From assembly GCF_905475345.1 (NCBI RefSeq), contig NC_066591.1, positions 3,647,001-3,711,000 of the forward strand: a stretch of DNA of 64,000 bases, given 5' to 3'. The first letter of the stretch is position 1. Each line of letters begins with the position of its first letter. A program made the translations under genes and the position numbers. Below, piece by piece: positions 43,903 to 50,021 of the stretch. Below the pieces are notes generated by a model. It was given only the letters and a program-made list of their open reading frames with translations. It ran no database searches and was not told the origin of the DNA. Origin of the DNA: Vespula vulgaris. Its lineage: Eukaryota; Arthropoda; Insecta; Hymenoptera; Vespidae.

Positions 43903-44507
43903 TCACACACACACACACACGCATCTTGCATCACTTTCTATTTATATATTTATCTATCCATTTCTTTTTCTAGTTACTTTGCATTTGAAAAGAACATCTG
44001 TCTTACTAATTTCATTACTAACTCATTTTCTTTTTTTTTATATTTATGATAAGATTTATTCATTTCGTATGTATATATAAAATAATAAAAAGGAACAATC
44101 GATCAATTAATGAAATAAATAAAAAATTATTTATATTATTCGAATATGAACAAAATTAATCTAATTTCTATTCATGTATTTAACTCTCCCCCATTTTCTT
44201 TTATCAGATAAAAATCTATCGATTATTGGAAGAAACTAATCGAATAATCTATAAAATAACAAACGAAATAATAGAATATATTATTTAATATAAAATCAAT
44301 AAAACAAAATAACAGCTAACGAATACGTCGTTAAAATCGCACAACAATTTCCATATTATTTCGATCTAACTAATCTCCATTTATTTCGACCTATCGATGA
44401 CTATATCCCTTCTAACAATGATTTTCGTATACAGAAGTGTGGAATTCTATCAGTATACCAATCCCATAACTTACGTCATTGTTCACACGTTCAGCGTTAA
44501 CGTATTA

Positions 44508-44558
<51 letters not shown>

Positions 44559-45018
44559 CTATCTCCCTCTCTCTCTCTAACTCTCTCGCTCTTAGTTCAA
44601 AGAGCATTTCAGTTTGAGCGTATGCATTTGCGTGATTGCAAGTTGCATCGATAAACACGGACATAAGCATATGTTCCAGTACACATATTCATTCGAATAT
44701 ATCTATAATGATACTTCGATATATATACACATATCTATCTATCCATCCATATATACATACATACATACGTATATATGTACATACGCACATTCTCTTAACT
44801 AACTATTGTATTACTACTACTAATCAAAATTTGTTAGGACGTATATACAATATATTCATACATGCGTGTATGTGTGTATTTCCGTGTATTGTGAATAGCG
44901 TATCAAATAAAGTTACGTATGTTGCTATATAAGCGAAATATGTCTATCCTATGTAATTTGCGTATCCGACGTACATATATATATATACACATATGCATAT
45001 GTAGGTACGTAATGTATA

Positions 45019-45049
<31 letters not shown>

Positions 45050-45316
45050 GCATGAAATCGTTCCAATGGATCGAGAACAATCTGATTTTAGTGGAAAACC
45101 AATCTCCAACGACTGATTCTAACGTTTCCGAGTAGATATGTAAATATTGTATCGATAAATTTCATTTTGTCGTGGGAAAAAATTTCTAAAGCAGTATACT
45201 CGAATTCTATTCGATATATGTACGTATGTATGTATATATACATATGTGCATATTGAACGGCGAAATGGATGTATGATTATTGGCTTTTAAAAAAAAAGAT
45301 TTGAATTGATTTCTTC

Positions 45317-45352
<36 letters not shown>

Positions 45353-46840
45353 TATTACGGAAATATTATTACTCAGATTTAAATTATATATGAAGTATTA
45401 AATTTACGTATAATTATGTATAAATCAAATGTATTAATTATATTATATATATATATATTTGTCTATAATTAAATATAAAAATAAATAAAAAATAAATAAA
45501 TAAATAAATAAAAATAAACAAAAAGATTTAAAAATTCCACTATTACAATTAAAAGTTATAAGCGTGTATATAAAAACAAATTTAAATATGATATCCAAAT
45601 AGTTTACGAAATATAAAAAGAAAAAAACAAAAAAAAAGAAACTGCAAAATATGTATAATTTTTAAGTTACATAATATTATAGAAATTTAAATAACCTCTG
45701 TAAGTAAAAACCCTTTATAAATATATCGATCGTACGAACTTGTAAAAAAATTCTAAATTATTAAAAAATTACATACACTGCTCTCTCTCTCTCTCTCTTT
45801 CTTTCTCACTTAGACTAATCAATCTTACTGCAATAACCACAATATCATAATCGTACCAAAATCATAATATATTAATAACCACAGAAGGAACAAGGATAAT
45901 AGATGGACGTTGCATGTAATTTACAGTATACACCTGTAACGATTAAATGCTTGCTAAATGCTTAATTCTCTCGTTGTTAGTGTTTAGTTTAGAAATTCAA
46001 AGGATTTTGATCATCCTATTCGTACGAATGAATCATTGAAATGGACCCGATATGCGATATCGTCCTTGTATATTATTATTAAACATTAATGGACCGTAGA
46101 TATTCTCTATCTCTCTTTCTCTCTCTTTCTCTAAAATATGGAGGCTTATGAGATACAATCGATGTTGAAATCCGATCTACGTGCTTAATAAACAAACACG
46201 AGACATCTAATACGTTTATGATATAGAATAGCCTAATGATCATCCACACATATATATATATATATGTGTGTGTATGTATGTATTATAATTCATCTTCCTC
46301 CTCTACTCTCTATCTCTCTCATTCTACTACATTATATGTACAGAAAATATCATGCGTTCGAGTATCTCGTAAAAGAAACATACTAACAATAATTTTTTCT
46401 ACTAGATATAATTTTAATTGCAAACTATCAACCCAATATAAATATGCAAATAATCCATGGGTACCCATCTTGAAAAAAAAAAAGAAAAGAAAAAAGAACT
46501 ACACAGACTTAAAAAAGGAATAAAAAAATAATAAAATAAAAAAAAGAGAGAATAAAAGAAATCATGTTGATCTCAAAACTCGAAAAAAAAAGAAGAAAGG
46601 AAAGAAAAGAAAAAAAGAAAAAAAAAACAGAAAAAAAAATAAACCATATGCACACTCTCTACAGCTGGCTCTCGAAACGGTGCATATAAATTGCAAATTT
46701 TTTTTTATGAACTTGTAACTTCTTCTTCTTATTCGACCAATCACGAAATATTTGCTCGATTATTTATGGACGGACATCATCCTTCATCCTGCTGTATTAT
46801 ATTTTCTTTCTCTCTTCATATACATACATACATACATACA

Positions 46841-46876
<36 letters not shown>

Positions 46877-47933
46877 CACATATATATTCCTTTGCAATTA
46901 AACAAATTGAGCAGAAATGTTATAATTAGCGTAGATGCGACTCTAGAGAATACGTATATACGACATAAACTGGCTACATACTTGCTTAATAGTAAGCAGT
47001 GGATATCCAACTGACCATCCACCAACAACATCTAACACTAATCAGTGGTTAGGTTGTACCATTGAACGTTTCATGAAACCCTATAGCCAAGAGCTTTGCT
47101 AATGTTTCCTCCCTTGGAAGTTTCTCCACCCTCTGAACGAATTAGTACGAGCTATGTAAATGTTCTTAACTCTCTCTCCCTCTCTCTCTATCTCTATCTG
47201 TCTGTCTGTCTCATTTCCTCCACCGTAGACCATCCACCCTACGTTTCATCATCATCCAACCCCGACATTTCTTCTTGTAGATACATTTAACGACTCTCGT
47301 TCTATATATCTTTCATTTTTTCTTCTTTCCTTTCTTTTTTGTAAGATTTTTTTATTAACGCAATTAGATACAATAAGTTTTCCATAATATTTTCGTGATA
47401 TTGTGGTTTTATTAATTTGACGATTAGTTTCGATAGATCGTTATTTATAAAAGTCATTTTTATTAGTTCGTTTCTTTTTTTTTTACTATACTATTTCATT
47501 TAGTTTATGATATGTGTGTGTGTGTGTGTGTGTTATATTTTAATTTTTATAATTTGCAAGGTTAAATGATTCGCTTCGTACAATAATTGGTTTTATGAAA
47601 TTAAAAAAAAAAAGAAAAAAAAAAGAAAAAAAAATCTTTTTGTCCCTTTAAATTTCTTTCTTGTTTTCTTTTGTTACTATAACATTTATAATAATAATTA
47701 CTATAATATTTTCCTACAGTTCTATTAACATATATATATTTTTTTAATTATAACTTGATACCTAAATGAACTTTAGAGATAACCTGATATTTTCCTTCTC
47801 CTTTCGCGAGCTAATTTTATACTTTTATCCAATTAAATTGACGAGTCATTGACATGCAACTGAAAGTGATATTTTTTCGATAATAAATTATAAAGGAAAA
47901 ATTTAAGAGATGAAAAAAGAAACGTATAAGTAC

Positions 47934-47984
<51 letters not shown>

Positions 47985-48073
47985 CATAGATAAAAAGATA
48001 GACAGATAAATGGATAGTTAAAAAGAAGAGAACTCACCTTTTTCATGAAGGACATCACGTTGGCGGGCAACAT
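2946..48073 (-). CDS. Fife: RIM/Piccolo-family active-zone scaffold gene, probably Fife (Rim alternative); 5' nine coding exons, 3' end outside window
   Basis: Nine exons splice with GT-AG borders and fully compatible phases into 496 residues plus one base. The product would be a cytoplasmic presynaptic active-zone protein that organises vesicle docking and release (family knowledge). What I see: residues 1-91 are low in motifs. A zinc finger uses C92, C95, C108, C111, C116, C119, C136 and C139. Then follows a linker rich in RRHS, RRKS, RRAS and RRGS sites, ending in a short beta-like stretch (IKIVIHDVDSD). PDZ and C2 domains expected of the family would be encoded left of base 2946. The pattern TCxECxxxVCxxC resembles Piccolo/Bassoon fingers, and the FADG/CARCGG signature of classical RIM fingers is absent. 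The twelve-residue gap between the first two cysteine pairs and the RRHSDV motif are RIM-like. Family membership is fairly secure. The choice of Fife over Rim is an inference at about 0.6. Confidence 0.82.
3119..3618 (-). other. Intron 8 with a degenerate short tandem repeat
   Basis: This 500-base intron separates exons 8 and 9. It contains three diverged copies of a unit that begins cttcgaaaacgcc (3359), attcgaaaatgc (3428) and actcgaagatgc (3545). Each is followed by an A-rich block and a tttattaaaaa/tttagaa-like tail. Confidence 0.6.
3619..3826 (-). CDS. Fife: Coding exon 8: linker with RRASF and RRRGS sites, residues 371-438
   Basis: Acceptor AATTAG and donor CAGTT|GTGAGA bound 208 bases, phase 1 in and phase 2 out, joining exon 7 at G370. 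It encodes AREPEDRPITRRASF, a Pro/Val-rich middle (MDPTPVPVVQQT) and a basic end (EERRSRRRGSQ). Ser384 and Ser437 sit in RRxS contexts. The RRASF(x)nPYEV layout echoes RRASAYDV of exon 7, so the two exons may share an old repeat origin (inference). Confidence 0.92.
3827..4451 (-). other. Intron 7; source of a segment duplicated into intron 6
   Basis: A 625-base AT-rich intron between exons 7 and 8. Its end next to exon 7 (about 4271-4451) is similar to 5042-5216 in intron 6, including the identical 16-mer aaatcaataaaatagc at 4434-4449 and 5200-5215. Confidence 0.65.
4452..4763 (-). CDS. Fife: Coding exon 7: acidic-then-basic, Ser-rich linker, residues 267-369
   Basis: Acceptor AAAGTAG and donor CAAG|GTGCTA bound 312 bases, phase 1 in and phase 1 out. 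It encodes an acidic patch (DLDDEEE) followed at once by a basic run (RRRRARR), then RRKSF, RQRSY and RRASAYDVY, then an Ala-rich stretch (AAAIASAQQRASISAQ). Candidate basophilic kinase sites are S288, S296, S303 and S339. It is GC-richer than its surroundings. A decayed copy of its last 25 or so bases plus flanking intron sits in intron 6. Confidence 0.92.
5042..5236 (-). pseudogene. Decayed copy of the 3' end of exon 7 plus flanking intron
   Basis: The block aligns in order with 4271-4476. Shared pieces include ataattc..ga..aaag, a ttatgat..ttttaaataataaaaa stretch, the identical aaatcaataaaatagc, and cgaaa(c/t)ggaggc, which in the original belongs to exon 7 coding sequence. The copy has lost the donor region (ccttgag) and has a (TA)n insertion. 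It has no intact splice pair and is probably not used. Confidence 0.6.
5283..5345 (-). pseudogene. Possible decayed copy of the middle of exon 8
   Basis: Two exact words shared with exon 8 occur in the same order and orientation: gtgttggatc (5287-5296 versus 3707-3716) and ttggtttcacc (5324-5334 versus 3764-3774). Read on the minus strand the copy gives FVVKPTVS against FRTVKPML in exon 8. The interval between the words is 18 bases shorter, and no donor follows. Short matches could be chance, so this is less certain than the exon 7 relic. Confidence 0.4.
5376..5523 (-). CDS. Fife: Coding exon 6: charged linker, residues 217-265
   Basis: Starting at 5523 after GAAAG, the exon is phase 0 and joins exon 5 directly as ELEK-VAGERREDLKWERDLD. 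It ends CCTACAG|GTAAAA in phase 1, which fits exon 7. A second AG (TTGCAG) lies 7 bases further in and would start the exon at 5516. That site has the better consensus but breaks the frame from exon 5, so 5523 is chosen. The peptide is strongly charged (KWERDLDRKSKSRGG, then DRHQADRGRG) and likely disordered. Confidence 0.85.
5701..5729 (+). repeat. GGGT tandem tract with parallel G-quadruplex pattern
   Basis: Four GGG runs separated by single T bases, then GGATGGGTGG, follow GAGT repeats. This is a canonical short-loop G-quadruplex sequence on the plus strand, which is the template strand for the minus-strand gene. It lies about 180 bases upstream of the exon 6 acceptor. Confidence 0.8.
9492..9550. 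repeat. (TA)n microsatellite
   Basis: Nearly pure TA alternation broken by one AAA, inside intron 5. Confidence 0.9.
10037..10291 (-). CDS. Fife: Coding exon 5: last cysteine pair of the finger and RRHSD linker
   Basis: Acceptor TTGTAG and donor AAG|GTATTA bound exactly 85 codons, phase 0 at both ends (residues 132-216). It begins SSWRCSVCRRK, giving W134 and the fourth zinc-binding pair C136/C139. Two RRHSD motifs follow (Ser173 and Ser204). The second, PELRRHSDVSPASLKELEK, resembles the RRHSDV site of vertebrate RIM1, which lies in the same finger-to-PDZ linker. RRxS is a consensus for PKA-type kinases and RxHSx can bind 14-3-3 once phosphorylated (family knowledge). This is the most recognisable exon in the window. 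Confidence 0.95.
10481..10525. repeat. (TA)n microsatellite in intron 4
   Basis: About 22 TA units. Confidence 0.95.
10686..11110. repeat. Diverged tandem repeat, period about 173-184 bp
   Basis: The landmark act(t)5 recurs at 10686, 10859 and 11043. Shared followers include taatcga(t/g)ttt.tatct near 10738 and 10913, and tctacgtaa near 10750, 10990 and 11128. Two full units and a partial third are visible. Confidence 0.55.
11397..11556 (-). CDS. Fife: Coding exon 4: first three cysteine pairs of the zinc finger
   Basis: Acceptor ACAATAG and donor CAG|GTAAAT bound 160 bases that start in phase 2 and end in phase 0, encoding residues 79-131. Cysteines 92/95, 108/111 and 116/119 form CxxC pairs spaced 12 and 4 residues apart, as in FYVE-like fingers of the RIM, rabphilin and Piccolo families. 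The core TCCECQHKVCEDC matches the Piccolo pattern TCxECxxxVCxxC. The last cysteine pair lies on the next exon, so intron 4 splits the finger. Plus-strand readings across this exon are shadows. Confidence 0.93.
11557..13661 (-). other. Intron 3: AT-rich, no gene seen
   Basis: This 2.1 kb intron between exons 3 and 4 has A-rich purine tracts (11600-11680, 12183-12210, 12298-12345), a T-rich tract (11740-11790), CT at 12878-12906 and a short GATA run at 13075-13092. Plus-strand open frames here are lysine- or phenylalanine-rich readings of these tracts. Confidence 0.65.
13662..13740 (-). CDS. Fife: Coding exon 3: residues 52-78, linker before the zinc finger
   Basis: The exon follows a pyrimidine-rich acceptor (CTTTTTTCAG) and ends at AA|GTGAGT. 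It starts in phase 1, completing V52, and ends in phase 2 within K78. It encodes 25 whole codons (TKLAPAKVTPVEEIQPKEDT and then IDAII). It is Pro/Lys/Glu-rich and probably disordered, perhaps with a short helix at its end. The exact phase fit to exon 2 and exon 4 is the main evidence that it is real. Confidence 0.85.
13848..13891. repeat. (GA)n microsatellite close to exon 3
   Basis: About 21 GA units begin roughly 110 bases upstream of the exon 3 acceptor. In the transcript this reads as a CU-rich tract. Confidence 0.9.
14580..14620. repeat. (TA)n microsatellite
   Basis: About 20 TA units, followed directly by a 220-base non-repetitive block (14621-14850). Confidence 0.9.
15050..15454. repeat. 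Poly(T)45 and poly(A)41 facing each other
   Basis: A pure T run at 15050-15094 and a pure A run at 15414-15454 flank about 320 bases. The pair forms a potential 40 bp A:T inverted repeat. Confidence 0.85.
16158..16181. repeat. (CT)n microsatellite
   Basis: Pure CT run inside a longer pyrimidine-rich zone (16085-16225). Confidence 0.85.
16744..16811. repeat. (AG)34 microsatellite
   Basis: One of the longest pure GA tracts in the window. It lies 110 bases before a G-rich tract. Confidence 0.95.
16922..17001 (+). repeat. G-rich tract with quadruplex potential
   Basis: Successive runs GGG, GGG, GGGGG, GGGG, GGGGG, GGGGG and GGG are separated by 1-12 bases. This stands out strongly in DNA that is otherwise AT-rich. 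It is on the template strand of the host gene. Confidence 0.75.
17470..18003. repeat. Two-copy direct repeat, about 290 bp period
   Basis: The segment from about 17470 to 17706 recurs at about 17767-18003. Long identical pieces include aggagacgaaatgaaataa and several 20-mers around acaatagtttaaacaaatag and aaatattatcctttaaaatg. Both copies end in a caagt.t.tacgat.ttta.tt block. Confidence 0.8.
17966..18223. repeat. Inverted repeat enclosing a doubled gacacactgacctatata motif
   Basis: ttcaagtctctacga at about 17967 is repeated inverted as tcgtagagacttgaa at about 18209-18223, and similarity extends over about 38 bases on each arm. The spacer contains the 18-mer gacacactgacctatata twice, about 35 bases apart. 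The arrangement looks like a small non-autonomous transposon or its remnant. No transposase ORF is present. Confidence 0.55.
19330..19354. repeat. (CT)n microsatellite
   Basis: Pure CT run followed by poly(T). Confidence 0.85.
21484..21532. repeat. (GAA)n then (GA)n tract
   Basis: About 11 GAA units pass directly into GA units. Part of a purine-rich plus strand from 21240 to 21785. Confidence 0.9.
21741..21963. repeat. (GA)n and (CT)n tracts in inverted arrangement
   Basis: GA at 21741-21766 and CT at 21935-21963 on the same strand could pair as a 26 bp stem around 168 bases of non-repetitive sequence. Confidence 0.8.
22168..22230. repeat. (CT)n / (CTGT)n compound microsatellite
   Basis: CT units, then CTGT units with one CTAT interruption, then CT again. 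Confidence 0.9.
22872..22909. repeat. (TA)n microsatellite
   Basis: About 19 TA units, roughly 100 bases before the candidate ORF at 23022. Confidence 0.9.
23022..23261 (+). CDS. Candidate small acidic protein ORF nested in intron 2 (unrecognised)
   Basis: An open frame of 79 codons starts at an ATG in a good insect context (CAATATGG); an in-frame ATG four codons earlier (23010) is also possible. The frame is not a reading of a simple repeat. It has an acidic block (EDDEDEEDEN), then a mixed basic region with two tryptophans (DAWSRVL and FKRWKLPARIKH) and a CVLC pair, and ends with TAA. A possible acceptor (ctaatgtag) precedes it at 22985-22993, and an AATAAA lies about 145 bases after the stop. 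I do not recognise the protein. It could be a nested gene, one exon of a spliced gene, or a decayed retrocopy. Confidence 0.35.
   Translation: MAEEIRQAVNYEFKEDDEDEEDENGDAWSRVLSREAFKRWKLPARIKHSCVLCASHKDNNSRLFNELAIKLPISYLINT
23590..25060. repeat. Five-copy diverged tandem repeat array, units 185-370 bp
   Basis: The landmark gacgcatctttgattcatag (or close variants) occurs near 23821, 24187, 24477, 24708 and 24893. Each is followed by ttttcg, then gaacg(a/c)aataaacgtat, tctcccatagaaaatt and a taattaa..cgtaaaat piece. The copies from 24431 and 24662 are almost identical over about 170 bases with a period of 231. Confidence 0.8.
25799..25832. repeat. (TA)n microsatellite
   Basis: About 17 TA units, with a second TA run near 25892-25912 and a GT run at 25948-25968. 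Confidence 0.9.
26240..26267. repeat. Poly(A) run
   Basis: 28 consecutive A. Confidence 0.9.
27075..27111. repeat. (CT)n microsatellite
   Basis: About 18 CT units following a purine-rich zone (26640-27060). Confidence 0.9.
28404..28452. repeat. (ATT)n microsatellite
   Basis: About 16 ATT units, preceded by an interrupted tattactattatt stretch. Confidence 0.9.
28914..28951 (+). repeat. G-rich GGTGGGT tract
   Basis: GGGGG, GG, GG, GGG, GG, GGG and GG runs on the plus strand form a possible imperfect quadruplex. Confidence 0.6.
29418..29467. repeat. (AAAT)n microsatellite
   Basis: About 12 AAAT units. Confidence 0.9.
29653..29722. repeat. (GATA)n followed by (GA)n
   Basis: About 11 GATA units, then 11 GA units. 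Confidence 0.9.
30233..30275. repeat. (TA)n microsatellite
   Basis: About 21 TA units. Confidence 0.9.
30804..31019. mobile_element. Mariner-like MITE, about 216 bp
   Basis: Left end cagggtgatccaaaagt and inverted right end caggacgggctaaaagt are followed on both arms by a tt..gattttaaaaat word, giving imperfect terminal inverted repeats of about 43 bases. Ends of the type cagggtg.ccaaaagt are typical of mariner/Tc1 elements (family knowledge). There is no transposase frame, so it is non-autonomous. A second end-like sequence (gtaggccaaaagtttctagg) sits just outside at about 30735, suggesting nested insertion. Confidence 0.6.
31516..31541. repeat. (GA)n microsatellite
   Basis: Filler inside the tandem array. 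Confidence 0.85.
32273..32354. repeat. (TA)n then (GTAT)15
   Basis: About 11 TA units followed by 15 GTAT units, inside the fourth unit of the array. Confidence 0.9.
32756..32802. repeat. (GA)n microsatellite
   Basis: About 23 GA units preceded by GATA. Confidence 0.9.
33432..33609. repeat. (GA)n at 33432-33469 and (TA)n at 33579-33609
   Basis: Two microsatellites separated by AT-rich DNA containing atatgcatatgtat palindromic words. Confidence 0.85.
34496..34521. repeat. (ATT)n microsatellite
   Basis: About nine ATT units. Confidence 0.85.
35035..35790. repeat. Diverged tandem repeat array, about 155-215 bp spacing
   Basis: The landmark acgaccaccatttt occurs at 35043, in altered form at 35228, again at 35397, and more degenerate at 35552 and 35768. 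Each is followed by tgt(t)t.g/t aaacaattt-like sequence and a pyrimidine-rich filler, then an attagaag..tta and an aaagaaacgaaaag-like word. Confidence 0.6.
35858..35902. repeat. (GATA)n microsatellite
   Basis: About 11 GATA units. Confidence 0.9.
36212..36275. mobile_element. Fragment of a mariner-like end
   Basis: gagtgggtaaaa, an A run, then gtttctaggctgatttcaaaaa resembles the fragment at 184-230 (gggctaaaagtttctaggct). No matching opposite end was found, so this is a remnant. Confidence 0.3.
37632..37749 (-). CDS. Fife: Coding exon 2: N-terminal region, residues 13-51
   Basis: Acceptor TTGCAG precedes ATGGTGACG, and donor ACG|GTGAGT ends the exon in phase 1. It encodes 39 residues beginning MVTTQSESG and ending MMVTGN. 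The stretch is Ser/Thr/Gly-rich with a short amphipathic-looking piece (FSKLRQLGSGLMMV). No Rab-binding helix is visible here. Phase 0 in and phase 1 out match exons 1 and 3. It has the ordered codon use of a coding exon, unlike the repeats around it. Confidence 0.82.
39255..39365. other. GC-richer, non-repetitive block in intron 1
   Basis: About 110 bases with several CpG and little simple repeat, including cggccaggagtcttgg and an imperfectly repeated acggggtg/cgggg word. It could be a conserved element or an alternative leader exon. No coding frame is evident. Confidence 0.3.
40001..40240. repeat. Compound (GA)n / (GAAATA)n / (GATA)n tract
   Basis: GA blocks, short GAAATA units, then a GATA run at 40146-40200 and GA again: 240 bases of almost pure purine-rich repeat. 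Confidence 0.9.
40714..40779. repeat. (AG)33 microsatellite
   Basis: Pure AG run. Confidence 0.95.
41823..41855. repeat. (CT)n microsatellite
   Basis: About 16 CT units, then CTTT units. Confidence 0.9.
43700..43732. repeat. (TA)n microsatellite
   Basis: About 16 TA units near a CpG-containing block (43510-43600). Confidence 0.9.
44510..44550. repeat. (CT)n microsatellite
   Basis: About 20 CT units. Confidence 0.9.
45318..45357. repeat. (ATT)n microsatellite
   Basis: About 13 ATT units, one interruption. Confidence 0.9.
46820..46870. repeat. (TACA)n microsatellite
   Basis: About 12 TACA units. Confidence 0.9.
47935..47983. repeat. (GATA)n microsatellite just downstream of exon 1
   Basis: About 12 GATA units, 55 bases inside intron 1 from the exon 1 donor. 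Confidence 0.9.
48038..48073 (-). CDS. Fife: Coding exon 1: 12-residue N-terminus with start codon
   Basis: ATG at 48073 opens twelve codons (MLPANVMSFMKK), ending in phase 0 at the strong donor AAG|GTGAGT. An in-frame TGA lies six codons upstream (48094-48092), so the reading frame cannot extend far 5' without a splice. This supports 48073 as the start. The next exon also begins with an ATG in the same phase, so a second start (M13) is possible in transcripts that skip this exon. A GA-rich tract lies just upstream (48140-48200). Confidence 0.7.
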
Positions 48074-48159
48074 CCTGACGGCTGTCCACTTTCAACGACG
48101 TCGAAGAAAGAAGAAAGAATATAAAGGACTGCTCAGAGGAAGGGAGAGAGAGAGAAAAA

Positions 48160-48198
<39 letters not shown>

Positions 48199-48415
48199 CA
48201 AGATGACGAAAACTTTTTACGTCCCTGTTGCGTCTCTCAATCGTCGATGTCGATGTTGCTTCTTTCGAAGAGCCTTTTTGAAGTACTTGTTAAAGTGTAT
48301 AGAAAGGATGCAGAGTAAGATAGATAGAGATAAAGGAGAAGAGGAAAAAAGATAAAAAAAGAAAACAAAACCAAGAAAAAGGAGAAGACTTTAACGGAAA
48401 TAAAAGAAGGAATTT

Positions 48416-48544
48416 TCACAAGGACAATATCGTAAGAACTTCGTCGAATCCTGTCGTTTCTGTCTCTTCTTTCATTAATATTATCGATGCTGATTTTAAT
48501 TCTGAGCCACCAGGCTCCTCGGACTTCATCAACGAGGACGACAT
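48416..48544 (-). other. Upstream ORF of 42 codons in the presumed 5' leader
   Basis: A short frame from ATG at 48544 to TGA at 48416 reads MSSSLMKSEEPGGSELKSAS and continues with an acidic stretch (MKEETETTGFDEV). It lies about 340 bases upstream of the main start. The composition looks protein-like and is free of repeats. It may be a regulatory uORF, part of an alternative first exon, or chance. Confidence 0.35.
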
Positions 48545-49958
48545 TACTTAATATTTTTGTTTAAACTCTTCTTTCTTCTATCAACGAACCACCCACATTC
48601 AAATTTTCCTCTTTCCTTTTTTCTATTTCTTTCTTTGATCTTATTTTATTTGCCAACGCCCTCGGGGGTAGCTAGCGACCGAAGCTATCTGAAACATCAA
48701 ATATTATATCAATTTAATTTGCTATACCGTGCACAGTTAATAAACATATTTATAAGTAAATTTTACGTATATATATATATATATATATATATGAGATAAT
48801 GTATATGTATGTACGTATGTATATATAAATAACTTTATATGTTACGTATAGTTTATAATATTTAGATGATGTACATATATGTACATATATATACGTGTAT
48901 GTCTGTATAATATTCTGTTCATATATCTTATCTATATTGAGATGAGATTCATCAAATAAATACTTTATACGTATATACCGAACATTTCTATAATTTTATA
49001 TCAAAATTATATGAGATAGTAAATTACGCAGATAGATACGTGTTAACCAGACGAACGTTTTAACTAAACTGAAGCTTTGACCTTCTTCTTTGTTATTAAT
49101 ATGTATCAAGGGATGTTTACTATTATTTATTGTTCGTTCTATATACGCTGTGACCTAGACCGTTTAAAGTGTATTTACGTTCATACGTGTATATACATAT
49201 GTGTACGTGTATATATGTGTGTATCGACTAGTAGTACGTTTACCTAACGTGTTCTAATATATTCAAGAGTGGTTATCTGAATGAAAATGATAAGAGAAAT
49301 TTCAATAGAAATTTTCGATTTGTTGGATATTTTATTATTATTGAGATTGTTACTGTTATAATACGATAAACGAAAATAACTGATAATGAACGAAATTGTT
49401 ATTACAGAATAATTGAAAATAATTGAGAATAAAATAAAAATTAAAGTTTCTTATTTATTAATATAATACAATAATTAAAAATAATTGAGAATAAGCGAAC
49501 ATAATCGATATTATCGTTATTTTTTTTACTTTTGTACTTTAATAATCTCTATTTTTATTTTCGTTCTTTCGTATTAAAACGTACTTGATAATACTATTAT
49601 CAAATACAATGAGTAGACGTTCGTATAAACAAAATAAATTCAAATGAAACAAAATAAAATAAATGTTATGACTTTCATTTTCAATTTTTTATTTGATACT
49701 TTATCTTCACCTTCTCTTTTACTTTTTTTTTTATTATTATTTTTCTTTTTTTTTATTTTTTCTTTATTTTTTTTTTATAGAAGATCATGACTGACATAAA
49801 GGTTATCCTGACCATTAGAGAAATATCATGATAATAAAAGATAATAAAATAACAAGTGCATAACGTGTGTATATTATGTGCGTGTAAACACGTGTCACGA
49901 GAAAAGAAATAATACGTTAATGGACAAATGTAATGAGCGATAAACAGTTGTATGTGAA

Positions 49959-49961
<3 letters not shown>

Positions 49962-50019
<58 letters not shown>
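49962..50019. repeat. (TA)29 microsatellite
   Basis: Pure TA run. Confidence 0.95.

Positions 50020-50021
<2 letters not shown>

Larger units (their letters stand above)
37750..48037 (-). other. Intron 1, 10.3 kb: repeat-rich, no further exon seen
   Basis: This intron separates the 12-codon first coding exon from exon 2. It contains GA/GATA compounds (40001-40240, 40714-40779), CT tracts, (TA)n tracts, a non-repetitive GC-richer block at 39255-39365, and long AT-rich stretches (42640-43440, 44000-44390). Long open frames here, including one of about 200 codons at 40269-40883, are readings through repeats. Confidence 0.65.
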
